DNA from: Hyphomicrobiales bacterium
Lineage (GTDB): Bacteria > Pseudomonadota > Alphaproteobacteria > Rhizobiales > Kaistiaceae
Length of the DNA: 64,000 nt
NCBI GenBank assembly: GCA_017305635.1
Contig: JAFKKF010000019.1
Coordinates: 31,070 to 95,069, forward strand
Direction: 5' to 3'
The position numbers and the translations under genes were made by a program. The notes below the pieces were generated by a model. That model worked only from the letters and a program-made list of their open reading frames with translations. It did no database searches and had not been told where the DNA came from. This document shows, piece after piece, positions 46,904 through 56,030 of the stretch (positions are counted from its first letter, which is position 1; the number at the start of each line of letters is the position of its first letter).

Positions 46904-48028
46904 ATGGCTCCACGGCTCGTCATCGCCGCTCTGGCGCTCGCCGCGATGGTCGTCCCGGCCGCGGCGGAATTCGTGCCCCTCACCATGATGCAGAACGACA
47001 TCCTGCGCGCGCTGGGCCATGCCAATCCCAAGCTGAAGCCGAAGGCAAGGAAGCCGGCTGCGGCGCCGGCCGCCGAGGCTGCTGCGCCCAAACCCGGTCC
47101 CACGGCGCTTCCGGAGGCAGCCGAGGCCGGCGGCGATGCCGTCGTGCCCATGCCGCGCCTCCGTCCGGCCGCGGCGCCCGAGACCGCGACCGATGTGGCG
47201 GCCAGCGAGGGCGTCGGCGGCTTCAAGGCTGCCCCGCCCGCGCCGTCAGGCGTCCCGCAATTTTCCGAAGCTGGCGAGGGCAGTGCCGTCGGCGGCTACG
47301 TTGCCACCGCACCCGCCGCGGAGCCGGACGATGCAGCGCTCGCCTACGCGCCCGCGCAGCCGCCGCTGCCGCGCGTCAACCCACGCCTGGCGGATGCCAT
47401 GGCGAATATCCCGACAGGGAGCAAGGCGGCCGGCAAGCCGATCAAGCTCGCTGCCCTTCCGCCCGCTGCCGACCTTGGCGACGGGGAAATCGACATGGCG
47501 CGGCTGGATGCCCTCGGCGTCACGGCAAAGGCCCTGCCCGCGATCAGGGACGGCGCCTGCGGCATGCCCGATCCGGTCGACGTCACCGCGCTCGATGATG
47601 GCGACGTTCCGCTGACCGGCCAGGCGCGCGTCAACCGCGCGATCGCCGCGACCTTCGCCGGCTGGGTGCACGATATGGTCGAGCCGGCGGCGAAGTCGCT
47701 TCTCGGCGGCGAGCTGACCGGCCTCCGCATCGCCGATTCTTACGGCTGCCGCACCCGCGACCACATCAAGAACGCCAAGCTCAGCGAACACGCCTTCGGC
47801 AATGCCATCGACGTCAGCGCCTTCCGCATCGGCAAGCAATGGATCATCGTCGGCGGCAGCCATTCCTCCGACCAGCAGGCCTTCCTCGACAAGGTGCGGG
47901 CGGCCGCCTGCGGGCCGTTCAAGACCGTCCTCGGCCCGGGCTCGGACAGCTACCACGCCGAGCACTTCCACCTCGATCTCGCCCATCGCCGGACGGCCGG
48001 CCCGAGCCGCGGCCTCTACTGCAAATAG
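46904..48028 (+). CDS. extensin-like family secreted protein (D,D-peptidase-like C-terminus)
   Basis: The 374-residue protein has a signal peptide (residues 1-20, MAPRLVIAALALAAMVV region), a Pro/Ala-rich linker of about 180 residues with a VPMPRLRP motif, and a C-terminal extensin-like domain. That domain carries an M15-like metal site: SEHAFGNAIDVSAF (His and Asp) and YHAEHFHLDLAH. Four cysteines in it could pair (ACGMPD, GCRTRD, ACGPFK, LYCK). The protein should act in the periplasm on peptidoglycan. The ATG at 46904 follows a GGGGGAAGG site. Confidence 0.88.
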   Translation: MAPRLVIAALALAAMVVPAAAEFVPLTMMQNDILRALGHANPKLKPKARKPAAAPAAEAAAPKPGPTALPEAAEAGGDAVVPMPRLRPAAAPETATDVAASEGVGGFKAAPPAPSGVPQFSEAGEGSAVGGYVATAPAAEPDDAALAYAPAQPPLPRVNPRLADAMANIPTGSKAAGKPIKLAALPPAADLGDGEIDMARLDALGVTAKALPAIRDGACGMPDPVDVTALDDGDVPLTGQARVNRAIAATFAGWVHDMVEPAAKSLLGGELTGLRIADSYGCRTRDHIKNAKLSEHAFGNAIDVSAFRIGKQWIIVGGSHSSDQQAFLDKVRAAACGPFKTVLGPGSDSYHAEHFHLDLAHRRTAGPSRGLYCK

Positions 48029-48045
48029 GCTGGCGGATCTCCCGC

Positions 48046-49470
48046 CTATCCCGGCCCCATCGCCCAGGGTCCGTGCGAGACCACGCCCGGCGCGTCCAGG
48101 CGCTCGAAGCCATGGGCGCCGAAGAAGTCGCGCTGCGCCTGGGTGAGATCGGCGGTCGAGCGCGCCGTACGCGACAGGTCGAAATAGGCGAGCGCCGAGG
48201 ATAGCGCCGGCATCGGGATGCCCTTCAGGAGCGCCTCCGCCACGATCAGCCTGAGGCTCTCGTTGTTGGCCTTGAGCAGCCCTGTGAAGGGCTCGATATC
48301 CATCAGGTTCGCCGCCGAACCGCTCGTCGCATAGGCCTTGGATATGTCGTCGAGGAAGACGGAGCGGATGATGCAGCCGGCCCGCCAGATCTTCGCGATC
48401 GTGCCGAGCGGCAGGCTCCAGCCATAGGTCTCCGAGGCCTTGGCCATCACCGCGAAGCCCTGCGCATAGGCGACGATCTTTCCGCCGAGCAGCGCCCCTT
48501 CCAGCGCCTTCAGGATCGCCTCGTGGTTGAGCGAGGTATCGAACTTCCTCGGCGCCGCACCGAAGAGCTTCTCCTGCGCCACGCGCTCGGCTTTCTGCGA
48601 GGATAGCGCGCGCGCCGCCACCGCCGCCTCGATCACCGTCGCCGGCACGCCGAGGTCCTGCGCTTCCATCGCCGACCAGCGGCCGGTGCCCTTCTGGCCG
48701 GCCGTGTCGAGGATGATGTCGACGATCGGCTTGCCGGTCTTCTCGTCGATGACGCCGAGCACTTTCGAGGTGATCTCGATCAGGTAGGACTTCAGCGGCC
48801 CCTCGTTCCAGTGGGCGAATATCTCCGCCATCTGCGGCGCCGTCAGGCCGAGGCCGTCGCGCATCACGCCGTAGACCTCGCCGATCATCTGCATGTCGGC
48901 ATATTCGATGCCGTTATGGATCGTCTTGACGAAATGCCCCGCGCCGTCCGGCCCGCACAGCGCCGCGCAAGGCTCGCCGTCGAACTTCGCCGCGATCGCG
49001 TTGAAGATCTTCTCGACCCGCGCCCATGCCTTCGGGTCGCCGCCCGCCATGATCGAAGGCCCGTGCCGCGCGCCCTCCTCGCCGCCGGAAACGCCGACCC
49101 CGAGGAAGTCGATGCCCTTGGCCTTGAACTCCGCCTCGCGCCGGCGCGTATCGTGGAAATTGGCATTGCCGCAGTCGATGATGATGTCGCCCGGCTTCAT
49201 CACGCCGGCGAGCACCTCCGCCTCCTGGTCGACCGCCGGCCCCGCGGTCACCATGAGCACGACCGGCTTCGGATCGCTGATCGCCGCGGCGAGGTCCGGC
49301 AGGCTCTTCGTCGGCACCAGCCGCGGCGCCAGCGGCCCGGCATGCGCCATGAAGGCGTCGGTCTTCGCCGCCGTGCGGTTGAAGACGGCGACGGTATTGC
49401 CTTTCTCCGCCATGTTGAGCGCGAGGTTGGCGCCCATCACGCCGAGCCCGACCAGACCGATATCCGCCAT
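48046..49470 (-). CDS. gnd: 6-phosphogluconate dehydrogenase, decarboxylating
   Basis: This 474-residue enzyme oxidises 6-phosphogluconate to ribulose 5-phosphate with release of carbon dioxide and NADPH in the pentose phosphate pathway. It has the Rossmann motif IGLVGLGVMGANLALNM, the substrate signature GVGVSGGEEGARHGPSIM, the catalytic KTIHNGIEYADMQ and DTAGQKGTGRWS. GGAGG lies 7 bases before the ATG at 49470, which decides against longer starts. Its 3' end lies 17 bases from the extensin-like stop (convergent). Confidence 0.98.
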   Translation of the reverse strand: MADIGLVGLGVMGANLALNMAEKGNTVAVFNRTAAKTDAFMAHAGPLAPRLVPTKSLPDLAAAISDPKPVVLMVTAGPAVDQEAEVLAGVMKPGDIIIDCGNANFHDTRRREAEFKAKGIDFLGVGVSGGEEGARHGPSIMAGGDPKAWARVEKIFNAIAAKFDGEPCAALCGPDGAGHFVKTIHNGIEYADMQMIGEVYGVMRDGLGLTAPQMAEIFAHWNEGPLKSYLIEITSKVLGVIDEKTGKPIVDIILDTAGQKGTGRWSAMEAQDLGVPATVIEAAVAARALSSQKAERVAQEKLFGAAPRKFDTSLNHEAILKALEGALLGGKIVAYAQGFAVMAKASETYGWSLPLGTIAKIWRAGCIIRSVFLDDISKAYATSGSAANLMDIEPFTGLLKANNESLRLIVAEALLKGIPMPALSSALAYFDLSRTARSTADLTQAQRDFFGAHGFERLDAPGVVSHGPWAMGPG

Positions 49471-49571
49471 CTTGAACCCTCCTTCAGACATGCCGTGACG
49501 ATAGGCGCGAATCCGCCGCCGGACAATCGTAGCGGCAGGCCGCGGCAGATGATGTCGAGGGGATTTCGCGT

Positions 49572-50162
49572 CTAGCGGAAACCGTCGGCGACGAGCAGGC
49601 CGGTCAGTTCCAGCCGCTCCTCGTTGTCGACGCCGGGCGCCCGGGCGACCGCCGCCTGCGAGACCATCGGTCGCGGCCCGAGCGGCCGGCGCTTGTCGTA
49701 GAAGGCATTGCCACCCGCCACGACCTGGTAGTCCATGTTGTCGTAGCGGTAGCTGTAGCCGGCGGTGTGGAAGAACATCGCCTTGCCCACGTCCGGATGC
49801 CGCTGGCCGGCAAGCACGGCGTCGGCCGCCGCATAGGCTCGCGCCTTCGAGGCCGGCTCGCTCATCTTCTTCCACAGCGCGCCTTCGGCGAACTGGTTGC
49901 GCTGGCCGACCACGCCGCAGACGCTCGACGGATACTTGCCCGAGCTCTTGCGGTTCATCACCACCGTGCCGACGGCGACCATGCCGTCGGTGCTCGAGCG
50001 GTTGGATTCGAAATACATCACCCGCGCCAGGCAGTCGCGCTGGGAAAGGCGCGAATAGCCGCCGCCGAAGCCCCCGGACGGCGCCGTCGCGCAGCCCGCC
50101 AGGCCGCTCGCCAGCAGTGCCAGAAGGAGACAGGATTTGCGAAAACTCAATACCGAGGCCAT
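49572..50162 (-). CDS. SleB-like cell wall hydrolase, predicted lipoprotein
   Basis: The 196-residue protein has an N-terminal hydrophobic segment with lipobox LAGC (Cys about residue 24) and a Hydrolase_2 (SleB) domain. Visible features are the RVMYFESNR segment with the catalytic Glu, VAVGTVVMNRKSS, and CGVVGQRNQFAEG, then the aromatic FFHTAGYSYRYDNMDY. It probably cleaves glycan strands in the outer periplasm. The ATG at 50162 was chosen because it gives a normal lipoprotein signal; a GTG at 50201 is open. No sporulation genes are present, as expected outside Firmicutes. Confidence 0.87.
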   Translation of the reverse strand: MASVLSFRKSCLLLALLASGLAGCATAPSGGFGGGYSRLSQRDCLARVMYFESNRSSTDGMVAVGTVVMNRKSSGKYPSSVCGVVGQRNQFAEGALWKKMSEPASKARAYAAADAVLAGQRHPDVGKAMFFHTAGYSYRYDNMDYQVVAGGNAFYDKRRPLGPRPMVSQAAVARAPGVDNEERLELTGLLVADGFR

Positions 50163-50273
50163 CGACGCAGAACTCAACAGATAGCCCGCAAAGGGCAGCA
50201 CGCCCCCCGGCGCCTACCGATTGCCGCCACCTTGGCGGCCGAGTCTAAATTCCGGCTTAACGCGCCGCCGTGT

Positions 50274-50316
50274 TCCTCCCTCGTTCACGGGGAGAGGGGG
50301 CCGGCCGGCAGAGGGG
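50274..50316 (+). repeat. GC-rich palindromic intergenic repeat, copy B
   Basis: TCCTCCCTCGTTCACGGGGA, then GAGGGGG, a self-complementary GCCGGCCGGC and AGAGGGG, aligns with copies at 54886 and 63953 except for the second hairpin. It lies within 10 bases of the stop of the minus-strand aldo/keto reductase. Confidence 0.7.
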
Positions 50317-50322
50317 TGCCCC

Positions 50323-51306
50323 TCAACTATGCCCCAGCACCGGATGCGGCTGGTAGGGCTCCTCCAGCGCCTTGATCTCCTCGGGGTCGAGCTTCAGGTC
50401 CAGCGCGCGGAAATTCTCCTCCAGGTGCTCGACCCGGCTCGAGCCGATGATCGGCGCGGTGATGTAGGGCTTGGACAGAATCCACGCCAGCGCCACCTGC
50501 ATGTTGGAGACGCCGCGCTTCTTCGCCACCTCGCTCACCCTATCGACGATCGCGAAATCGTCGTCGCGATAGTAGAGGTTGTGCGCGAAGGCGTCCGTGC
50601 GCGCCCTGACCGTCTCGCCCTTGTCCTGCCGCCGCCGGTTGCCGGCGAGGAAGCCGCGCGCCAGCGGGCTCCACGGGATGAGCCCGACGCCCGCGTGCCG
50701 GCAGAGCGGGATCATCTCCCGCTCCTCCTCGCGATAGACGAGGTTGTAGTGGTTCTGCATGGTGACGAATTTCGAGAAGCCCGACTGAGCCGCGATCTGC
50801 TGCATCCTGGCGAACTGCCAGGCCCACATCGACGAGGCGCCGACGTAGAGCGCCTTGCCCGCCTTCACGACGTCGCTCAGCGCCTCCATCGTCTCCTCCA
50901 TCGGCGTCGTCGGGTCGAAGCGGTGGATCTGGTAGAGGTCGACATAGTCCATGCCGAGGCGGCGGAGCGAATTGTCGATGGCGTGCATGATGTGCTTCCG
51001 CGACAGGCCGCGCTGGTTCACATCCGGCCCCATCGGATTGAACACCTTGGTCGCCACCACCACCTGGTCGCGCGGCACGCCGAAATGCTTCAGCGCCCGG
51101 CCGGTGACCTCCTCGCTGGCGCCGTCGGAATAGACGTCGGCCGTATCGAAGAAATTGATGCCGCCGTCGAGCGCCCGCCGGATCAGCGGCCGCGAGGCCT
51201 CCTCGTCGAGCACCCATTCGCGCCATTTCGGCGTGCCGTAGGTCATCATGCCCAGGCAGAGGCGCGAAACCTTCACGCCGGTCGAGCCGAGATTGACGTA
51301 GTCCAT
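50323..51306 (-). CDS. aldo/keto reductase
   Basis: This 327-residue NADPH-dependent reductase has the catalytic tetrad in DTADVYSDG, VVATKVFNP and YQIHRFDP, and the cofactor strand GLIPWSPLARGFLAG. It is close to YajO/aryl-alcohol dehydrogenase-like members. The ATG at 51306 follows GAGGG by about 6 bases. It lies downstream of frcA on the same strand with a 99-base gap, so it may be a separate transcript. Confidence 0.93.
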   Translation of the reverse strand: MDYVNLGSTGVKVSRLCLGMMTYGTPKWREWVLDEEASRPLIRRALDGGINFFDTADVYSDGASEEVTGRALKHFGVPRDQVVVATKVFNPMGPDVNQRGLSRKHIMHAIDNSLRRLGMDYVDLYQIHRFDPTTPMEETMEALSDVVKAGKALYVGASSMWAWQFARMQQIAAQSGFSKFVTMQNHYNLVYREEEREMIPLCRHAGVGLIPWSPLARGFLAGNRRRQDKGETVRARTDAFAHNLYYRDDDFAIVDRVSEVAKKRGVSNMQVALAWILSKPYITAPIIGSSRVEHLEENFRALDLKLDPEEIKALEEPYQPHPVLGHS

Positions 51307-51405
51307 TGCGCGCCCTCGCCGTTCTTTCGGGATGAACGCCTACTATGGAACGCGATCGGCCGCGGGTGAAGTGCCCCGCGGCCTCGTGTCCTTGGCCGGT
51401 TGGCC

Positions 51406-52197
51406 TCAGGCGGCCTGCTGCGCCTCCGGCGGCTTCATCGCGCCGGTCATGATCGCGACCGCATCCGACATGGAGAAGTCGCGCGGGTTGATCACCGCGA
51501 TGCGCTTGCCCAGCCGGTGGATGTGGATGCGGTCGGCCACCTCGAAGACGTGCGGCATGTTGTGGCTGATCAGGATGATCGGCAGCCCGCGCTTCTTCAC
51601 GTCGAGCATCAGTTCGAGGACCTTGCGCGACTCGCGCACGCCGAGCGCCGCCGTCGGCTCGTCCATGATCACCACCCGGCTGCCGAACGACGTGGCGCGC
51701 ACCACCGCCACGCCCTGGCGTTGCCCGCCGGACAGCGTCTCGACCTGCTGGTTGATGTTCTGGATGGTGAGGAGCCCGAGCGCCGAGAGCTGCTCGCGCG
51801 CCCGCCGCCGCATCGCCTTCTGGTCGAGGAGCCGGAAATATTGGCCGAGGAATCCCGGCTTCCGGATCTCGCGGCCGAGGAACATGTTCTCGGCGATCGA
51901 CAGCGCCGGCGACAGCGCGAGGTTCTGGTACACCGTCTCGATGCCGGCGGAACGCGCGTCCATCGGCGTCTTGAAGTGGACCGGCTCGCCGTCCATCAGC
52001 ACCTCGCCGGAATCGGGCACCACCGCGCCGGCGAGCACCTTGATGAGCGTCGACTTGCCGGCACCGTTGTCGCCGATGACCCCTAGGATCTCGCGCGGCC
52101 GCAGCTCGAAATCGGCATGGTCGAGCGCCACCACGCGGCCGTAACGCTTGACGAGCCCGCGGGCCTCCAGGACCGGACGTTCCGCTTCGCCGCTCAT
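51406..52197 (-). CDS. frcA: sugar ABC importer ATPase, single-domain FrcA type
   Basis: The 263-residue ATPase has Walker A GDNGAGKSTL, the Q-loop in VYQNLALSP, the ABC signature LSGGQRQGV and Walker B VIMDEPTAALG. It is a single nucleotide-binding domain like rhizobial FrcA, not the double RbsA form, and works as a dimer with the permease. It overlaps the permease gene frcC by 4 bases (ATGA). Fructose, ribose and mannose are the substrates known for Sinorhizobium Frc; specificity here is inferred. No periplasmic binding protein gene is adjacent. Confidence 0.88.
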   Translation of the reverse strand: MSGEAERPVLEARGLVKRYGRVVALDHADFELRPREILGVIGDNGAGKSTLIKVLAGAVVPDSGEVLMDGEPVHFKTPMDARSAGIETVYQNLALSPALSIAENMFLGREIRKPGFLGQYFRLLDQKAMRRRAREQLSALGLLTIQNINQQVETLSGGQRQGVAVVRATSFGSRVVIMDEPTAALGVRESRKVLELMLDVKKRGLPIILISHNMPHVFEVADRIHIHRLGKRIAVINPRDFSMSDAVAIMTGAMKPPEAQQAA

Positions 52198-53354
52198 GCC
52201 GCCACCCTCCTGATCCACTGGTCGAGCGTCACGGCGACGATGATCAGCACGCCCACCGCGAATTCCTGCCAGAGCGCATCGAGCCCGTAGAGCACCAGGC
52301 CGTTGCGGAACGCGCCCACGATGAGCGCCCCGATGAGCGTGCCGACGATCGAGCCGCGCCCGCCGAAGAGGCTGGTGCCGCCGATCACCACCGCCGTGAT
52401 CGAATCGAGGTTGGCATTGGCGCCGGAATTGGGGCTGATCGCGCCGATGCGGCCGATCAGCACCCAGCCGGCGACCGCGCATATCAGGCCGGCGATCGTA
52501 TAGACGGCGAGCAGCGTCCGGCTGGTATTGATGCCGGCGAGCCGGGCGGCGTCGGGATCGTCGCCGGTCGCATAGACATGGCGGCCGAAGGCGGTGCGGT
52601 TCAGCATGTACCAGGCGGCGATCGCCATCAGGAGCATGAGCACCGAGCCGTAGGTGATCCGCGCGCCGCCGAAGCGGAACGTCCAGTCCGGCCAGCTGTC
52701 CGATCCGATCGCCTGCCTCAGCCAGGCGTAGCTGTCGCGCAGCCCGTCATTCAGCGCGTAGCCGGTCCATTGCAGGAACGAAGCGACCGCCTCGACCTCC
52801 TGCTGCCGGATCGTCTGGCTCTTCGAATAGAAGATGATCAGCGCGCCGAAGATGCTCCACGTGCCGAGCGTGACGATGAATGGCGGCAGCCGCAGCTTGG
52901 TCACCAGGACGCCGTTCAGCCAGCCGCAGAGGAGCCCGGTCGCGAGGCCGAGCGGGAAGGAGAAATAGACCGGCACGCCGCTTTCGACGGCGAGGCGTCC
53001 CATCACGATCGACGACAGGACCATGATCGCGCCGACCGACAGGTCGATGCCGGCCGTCAGGATGATGAGCGTCTGGGCGATGCCGAGGACGCCGATGATG
53101 GTCACCTGCTGGAGGATCAGCGACAGGTTGAAGGGCGCGAAGAACTTGCCGCCGACGAGGAACGCGAAGATCGCCACGCCGAGGAGGAGCACGAAGAACG
53201 GCACCATCGTCGGGTAGGAATGCAGGAAGTGCTGGATCCTCGTCAGGACCGTTTTGCGTTCTTCATCGAACGCGGCGAGGCTCTGGTCGCTCGCCGTCAG
53301 CACCGTCTCGAAAACTGCCGGGCCGGTCTGGTTTCCGCCCTCACTTGTGCTCAT
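52194..53354 (-). CDS. frcC: sugar ABC importer permease, FrcC type
   Basis: This 386-residue inner-membrane permease of the ribose/fructose family has about ten helices, the family segment LIILTAGIDLSVGAIMVLSS and the coupling region YATGDDPDAARLAGIN, then SLFGGRGSIVGTL. The N-terminal 40 residues are a soluble extension seen in FrcC. The start at 53354 is supported by a GGTGGGG upstream. It is the first gene of the minus-strand frcCA unit. The expected binding-protein gene frcB is missing upstream, where a 541-base gap is found. Confidence 0.9.
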   Translation of the reverse strand: MSTSEGGNQTGPAVFETVLTASDQSLAAFDEERKTVLTRIQHFLHSYPTMVPFFVLLLGVAIFAFLVGGKFFAPFNLSLILQQVTIIGVLGIAQTLIILTAGIDLSVGAIMVLSSIVMGRLAVESGVPVYFSFPLGLATGLLCGWLNGVLVTKLRLPPFIVTLGTWSIFGALIIFYSKSQTIRQQEVEAVASFLQWTGYALNDGLRDSYAWLRQAIGSDSWPDWTFRFGGARITYGSVLMLLMAIAAWYMLNRTAFGRHVYATGDDPDAARLAGINTSRTLLAVYTIAGLICAVAGWVLIGRIGAISPNSGANANLDSITAVVIGGTSLFGGRGSIVGTLIGALIVGAFRNGLVLYGLDALWQEFAVGVLIIVAVTLDQWIRRVAA

Positions 53355-53895
53355 GCCCCACCATTCTGTCTCTTGCGATACCACCGATGCTGGAAGCGGC
53401 CGCAGGGCGCCCGCTCCCGGTCGAAAGCCCCGGCGATCCTCGCGGATCGCGGGAACAGGCAGCTGGTCCCGGCAGGGCACGAAGCCCTCCCAGGCACGGA
53501 CAGATCAACGCTGGAGGTTGCGCCGGCCGCATGGGCTCCGGAACGGCGATCGCCCCGGGTTACCCCGCCCGCGGCCATCCCCCTCCCCGGTGCGGTCCGC
53601 ACCGTCGTCTCCTCCCGCGCGTTGCCCGATGCTTCATCGGGTCGCGTGTGGCGCCGGCACGCCGAGTCTTCTTCGTCGTCGGCGCGTGGCTTCGAGGCCG
53701 GCATCTCCCTGCGCGCGCGACGTGCAACCCGAAGTCACACGACTTCGTGCACAATGTCAACGAACGCCGCGCCTTTACGGACGGTGCCGTCGCCCTAAGA
53801 TGAGGCACTCTCCCCTTCGCGCGCCGGCCGCTGCAAGAAGCGGCATCGGCGCCCCACGCCCGACCCCGAATCCACCATCACGCTGGAGAACGTCC
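53355..53895. other. 541-base divergent gap between frcC and an aldo/keto reductase
   Basis: No gene is supported here. Several frames are open in GC-rich DNA but none has a recognisable domain, ribosome site and codon use together. A segment near 53720-53770 is less GC-rich and carries an inverted repeat. A TTGACA (minus strand, 53760-53755) could be a -35 box for frcCA. A remnant of a substrate-binding protein was looked for and not seen. Confidence 0.4.
53730..53747. promoter_or_regulatory. inverted repeat CGAAGTC-ACAC-GACTTCG, possible operator
   Basis: Two perfect 7-base arms flank a 4-base spacer, next to a minus-strand TTGACA at 53760-53755. Placement between divergent genes fits a regulator-binding site. 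It lies about 380 bases before frcC and 150 before the reductase start. It does not match a LacI-type operator I recognise. Confidence 0.4.
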
Positions 53896-54882
53896 TTGTC
53901 CTATCTCGCCGCCGCCAACCGCTATGAAGCCGCCCCCTATCGCCGCTGCGGGCGGAGCGGCATCGGCCTGCCTCCGGTCTCCCTCGGCCTGTGGCAGAAT
54001 TTCGGCGGCGTCGACGTCTTCGAGACCGGACGTGCGGTGCTTCGCCGCGCCTTCGACCGCGGCGTCACCCATTTCGATCTCGCCAACAATTACGGACCGC
54101 CGCCCGGCTCGGCCGAGGAGAATTTCGGCCGGATCCTCGCCACCGATTTCCGCGCCTATCGCGACGAGCTGATCATCGCGTCCAAGGCCGGCTGGCGCAT
54201 GTGGCCGGGGCCCTATGGCGACCTCGGCTCGCGCAAATACCTGGTGGCCAGCCTCGACCAGAGCCTGAAACGCATGGGGCTCGATTATGTCGACATCTTC
54301 TACCACCACCGTCCCGATCCCGACACGCCGCTGGAAGAGACCATGGGCGCCCTCGATGCGGTCGTGCGCCAGGGCAAGGCGCTCTATGTCGGCGTCTCGC
54401 AATATCCCGCCGACCTCCTTCGCCGCGCCGTCGCGATCCTCGACGACCTCGGCACGCCCTGCCTTATCCACCAGCCGAGCTATTCCATGCTCAACCGCTG
54501 GATCGAGGGGGACCTCCTCGACACGCTCGGCGAGCTCGGCATTGGCTGCATTCCCTTCTCGCCGCTCGCGCAGGGACTGCTCACCGACAAGTACCTGAAG
54601 GGCATCCCGGCGGACTCGCGCGCCGCGCGCGACTTCTCGCTTCCCCAGTCGCGCGTCACCCCGGCATTGGTCGATAAGCTGAAGAAGCTGAATGCCATCG
54701 CGAAGAAGCGTGGCCAGAGCCTCGCCCAGATGGCGCTCGCCTGGGTCCTCCGCGACCCGCGCGTCACCTCGGCGCTGATCGGCGCGCGCAACGTCGCCCA
54801 GCTCGACGATTCCCTTGACGCCCTGAACGCGCCGCCGCTCTCGGCGGAGGAGCTGGCGGCAATCGAGAAGGTGCTGAAGTAG
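53896..54882 (+). CDS. aldo/keto reductase, YghZ/L-glyceraldehyde-3-phosphate reductase-like, TTG start
   Basis: The 328-residue protein matches the YghZ (Gpr) group, with DLANNYGPPPGSAEENFG, IIASKAGWRMWPGPYG and the hallmark FYHHRPDPDTPLEETMGA. Catalytic Asp, Tyr, Lys and His are all present. Relatives detoxify methylglyoxal or reduce L-glyceraldehyde 3-phosphate with NADPH. The start is TTG at 53896 with GGAGA about 7 bases upstream; it reads (M)SYLAAANRYE, the normal family start. A palindromic repeat begins 4 bases after the stop. Confidence 0.93.
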   Translation: MSYLAAANRYEAAPYRRCGRSGIGLPPVSLGLWQNFGGVDVFETGRAVLRRAFDRGVTHFDLANNYGPPPGSAEENFGRILATDFRAYRDELIIASKAGWRMWPGPYGDLGSRKYLVASLDQSLKRMGLDYVDIFYHHRPDPDTPLEETMGALDAVVRQGKALYVGVSQYPADLLRRAVAILDDLGTPCLIHQPSYSMLNRWIEGDLLDTLGELGIGCIPFSPLAQGLLTDKYLKGIPADSRAARDFSLPQSRVTPALVDKLKKLNAIAKKRGQSLAQMALAWVLRDPRVTSALIGARNVAQLDDSLDALNAPPLSAEELAAIEKVLK

Positions 54883-54885
54883 GGT

Positions 54886-54934
54886 TCCTCCCCCGTTTGC
54901 GCGGAGGGGGACCATCCGAAGGATGGTGGAGGGG
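54886..54934 (+). repeat. GC-rich palindromic intergenic repeat, copy C
   Basis: The 49-base unit has TCCTCCCCCG paired loosely with CGGAGGGGGA, then a perfect hairpin ACCATCC-GAA-GGATGGT, then GGAGGGG. It is nearly identical to the copy at 63953 but with compensating changes in the hairpin. It lies immediately after the reductase stop. Confidence 0.85.
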
Positions 54935-54956
54935 ACGTCCGCGGAACGCGCTCCGC

Positions 54957-56030
54957 CTACCCCGCCGTGAGGTTCACGCCCGTCTTGGCGTCGAAGCAAT
55001 GGACCTTCGCCGCATCGACGCCGAAGCGCACCTTGCTCTCGACCGTGACCGGGACGTTGGCCGGCACCGTGGCCTTGACCAGGTGTCCCCCGATGCGCAG
55101 CGTCACGATCTGCTCGACGCCGTGGTTCTCCACGTCGTGCACCACCGCCTCGGTCGCCTCGTCCGGCCCGACCCGGATGTCCTCGGAACGGAAGCCGAGC
55201 GTCACGCCGCCAGCCTGAGCGCTGCCGGCATGACCATTGACCGGCACGACCAGCTTGCCGTCGATTGCCGTGACCTTGCCCCCCGCGAGGTCGCCCGGCA
55301 CCAGGTTCATCGCCGGCGAGCCGACGAAGGTGGCGACGAAGGTGTCGCGCGGCCGGTTGTAGATCTCCTGCGGCGTGCCGACCTGCGCGATCTGCCCGTC
55401 ATTGAGGACGCCGACCTTGTCGCCCATCGACATCGCCTCGATCTGGTCGTGAGTGACGAACAGGAAGGTCCCGCCGAGCTTCATCTGCAGGTCCTTGAGC
55501 TCGGCACGCAGCGCTTCGCGCAGCTTCGCGTCGAGGTTGGAGAGCGGCTCGTCCATGAGGAACACGCGCGGCTCGCGCACGATCGCGCGCCCGATCGCGA
55601 CGCGCTGCATCTCGCCGCCCGAAAGCCGGTCCGTCTTGCGCTCGAGGAGATGCGATATGCGCAGGATCTTCGACGCCCGCTCGATGCGCTCGTCGATCTC
55701 GGCGCGGCTGTAGGAATGCACCTTCGACTTCAGCGGGAATTCGAGGTTCTGCCGCACCGTGTAGCGCGGATAGAGCGAATAATACTGGAAGACCAGCGCC
55801 ACGTCGCGCTGCGCCACCGTCCAGTCGCTCATGTCCTCGCCGCCGAGCACGATCCGCCCGGCGGTCGGCTTGTCGAGCCCGGCGATCAGGCGGAGGATCG
55901 TCGTCTTGCCGGCGCCGGTCGGCCCGAGCAGCACGAAGAACTCGCCGTCGGCTATGTCGAGGCTGAGGTCGCGCACCGCGGTATGCGCGCCGAACTGCTT
56001 GGTGACTTTGTCGAGGCGGACATTGGCCAT
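54957..56030 (-). CDS. MalK/UgpC-type sugar ABC importer ATPase, second of two
   Basis: This 357-residue ATPase has Walker A GPTGAGKTT, signature LSGGEMQRVAIGRA, Walker B VFLMDEPLSNLD, the HDQIEAM His switch and a C-terminal TOBE-type regulatory domain (about residues 235-357). It energises sugar uptake by the importer at 57352-60605. Its start overlaps the stop of the first ATPase gene by one base. Walker A has Thr-Gly-Ala where the first ATPase has Ser-Gly-Cys, and the two differ along their length, so they probably form a heterodimer. Confidence 0.93.
   Translation of the reverse strand: MANVRLDKVTKQFGAHTAVRDLSLDIADGEFFVLLGPTGAGKTTILRLIAGLDKPTAGRIVLGGEDMSDWTVAQRDVALVFQYYSLYPRYTVRQNLEFPLKSKVHSYSRAEIDERIERASKILRISHLLERKTDRLSGGEMQRVAIGRAIVREPRVFLMDEPLSNLDAKLREALRAELKDLQMKLGGTFLFVTHDQIEAMSMGDKVGVLNDGQIAQVGTPQEIYNRPRDTFVATFVGSPAMNLVPGDLAGGKVTAIDGKLVVPVNGHAGSAQAGGVTLGFRSEDIRVGPDEATEAVVHDVENHGVEQIVTLRIGGHLVKATVPANVPVTVESKVRFGVDAAKVHCFDAKTGVNLTAG

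Noticed and set aside
49572..50162. Spore cortex lytic function for the SleB-like protein
   Set aside because: The domain is widespread in non-sporulating alphaproteobacteria and no sporulation genes are present.
53351..53704. Possible 117-residue gene upstream of frcC
   Set aside because: No signal peptide, fold motif or ribosome site; it does not resemble a sugar-binding protein or a regulator.
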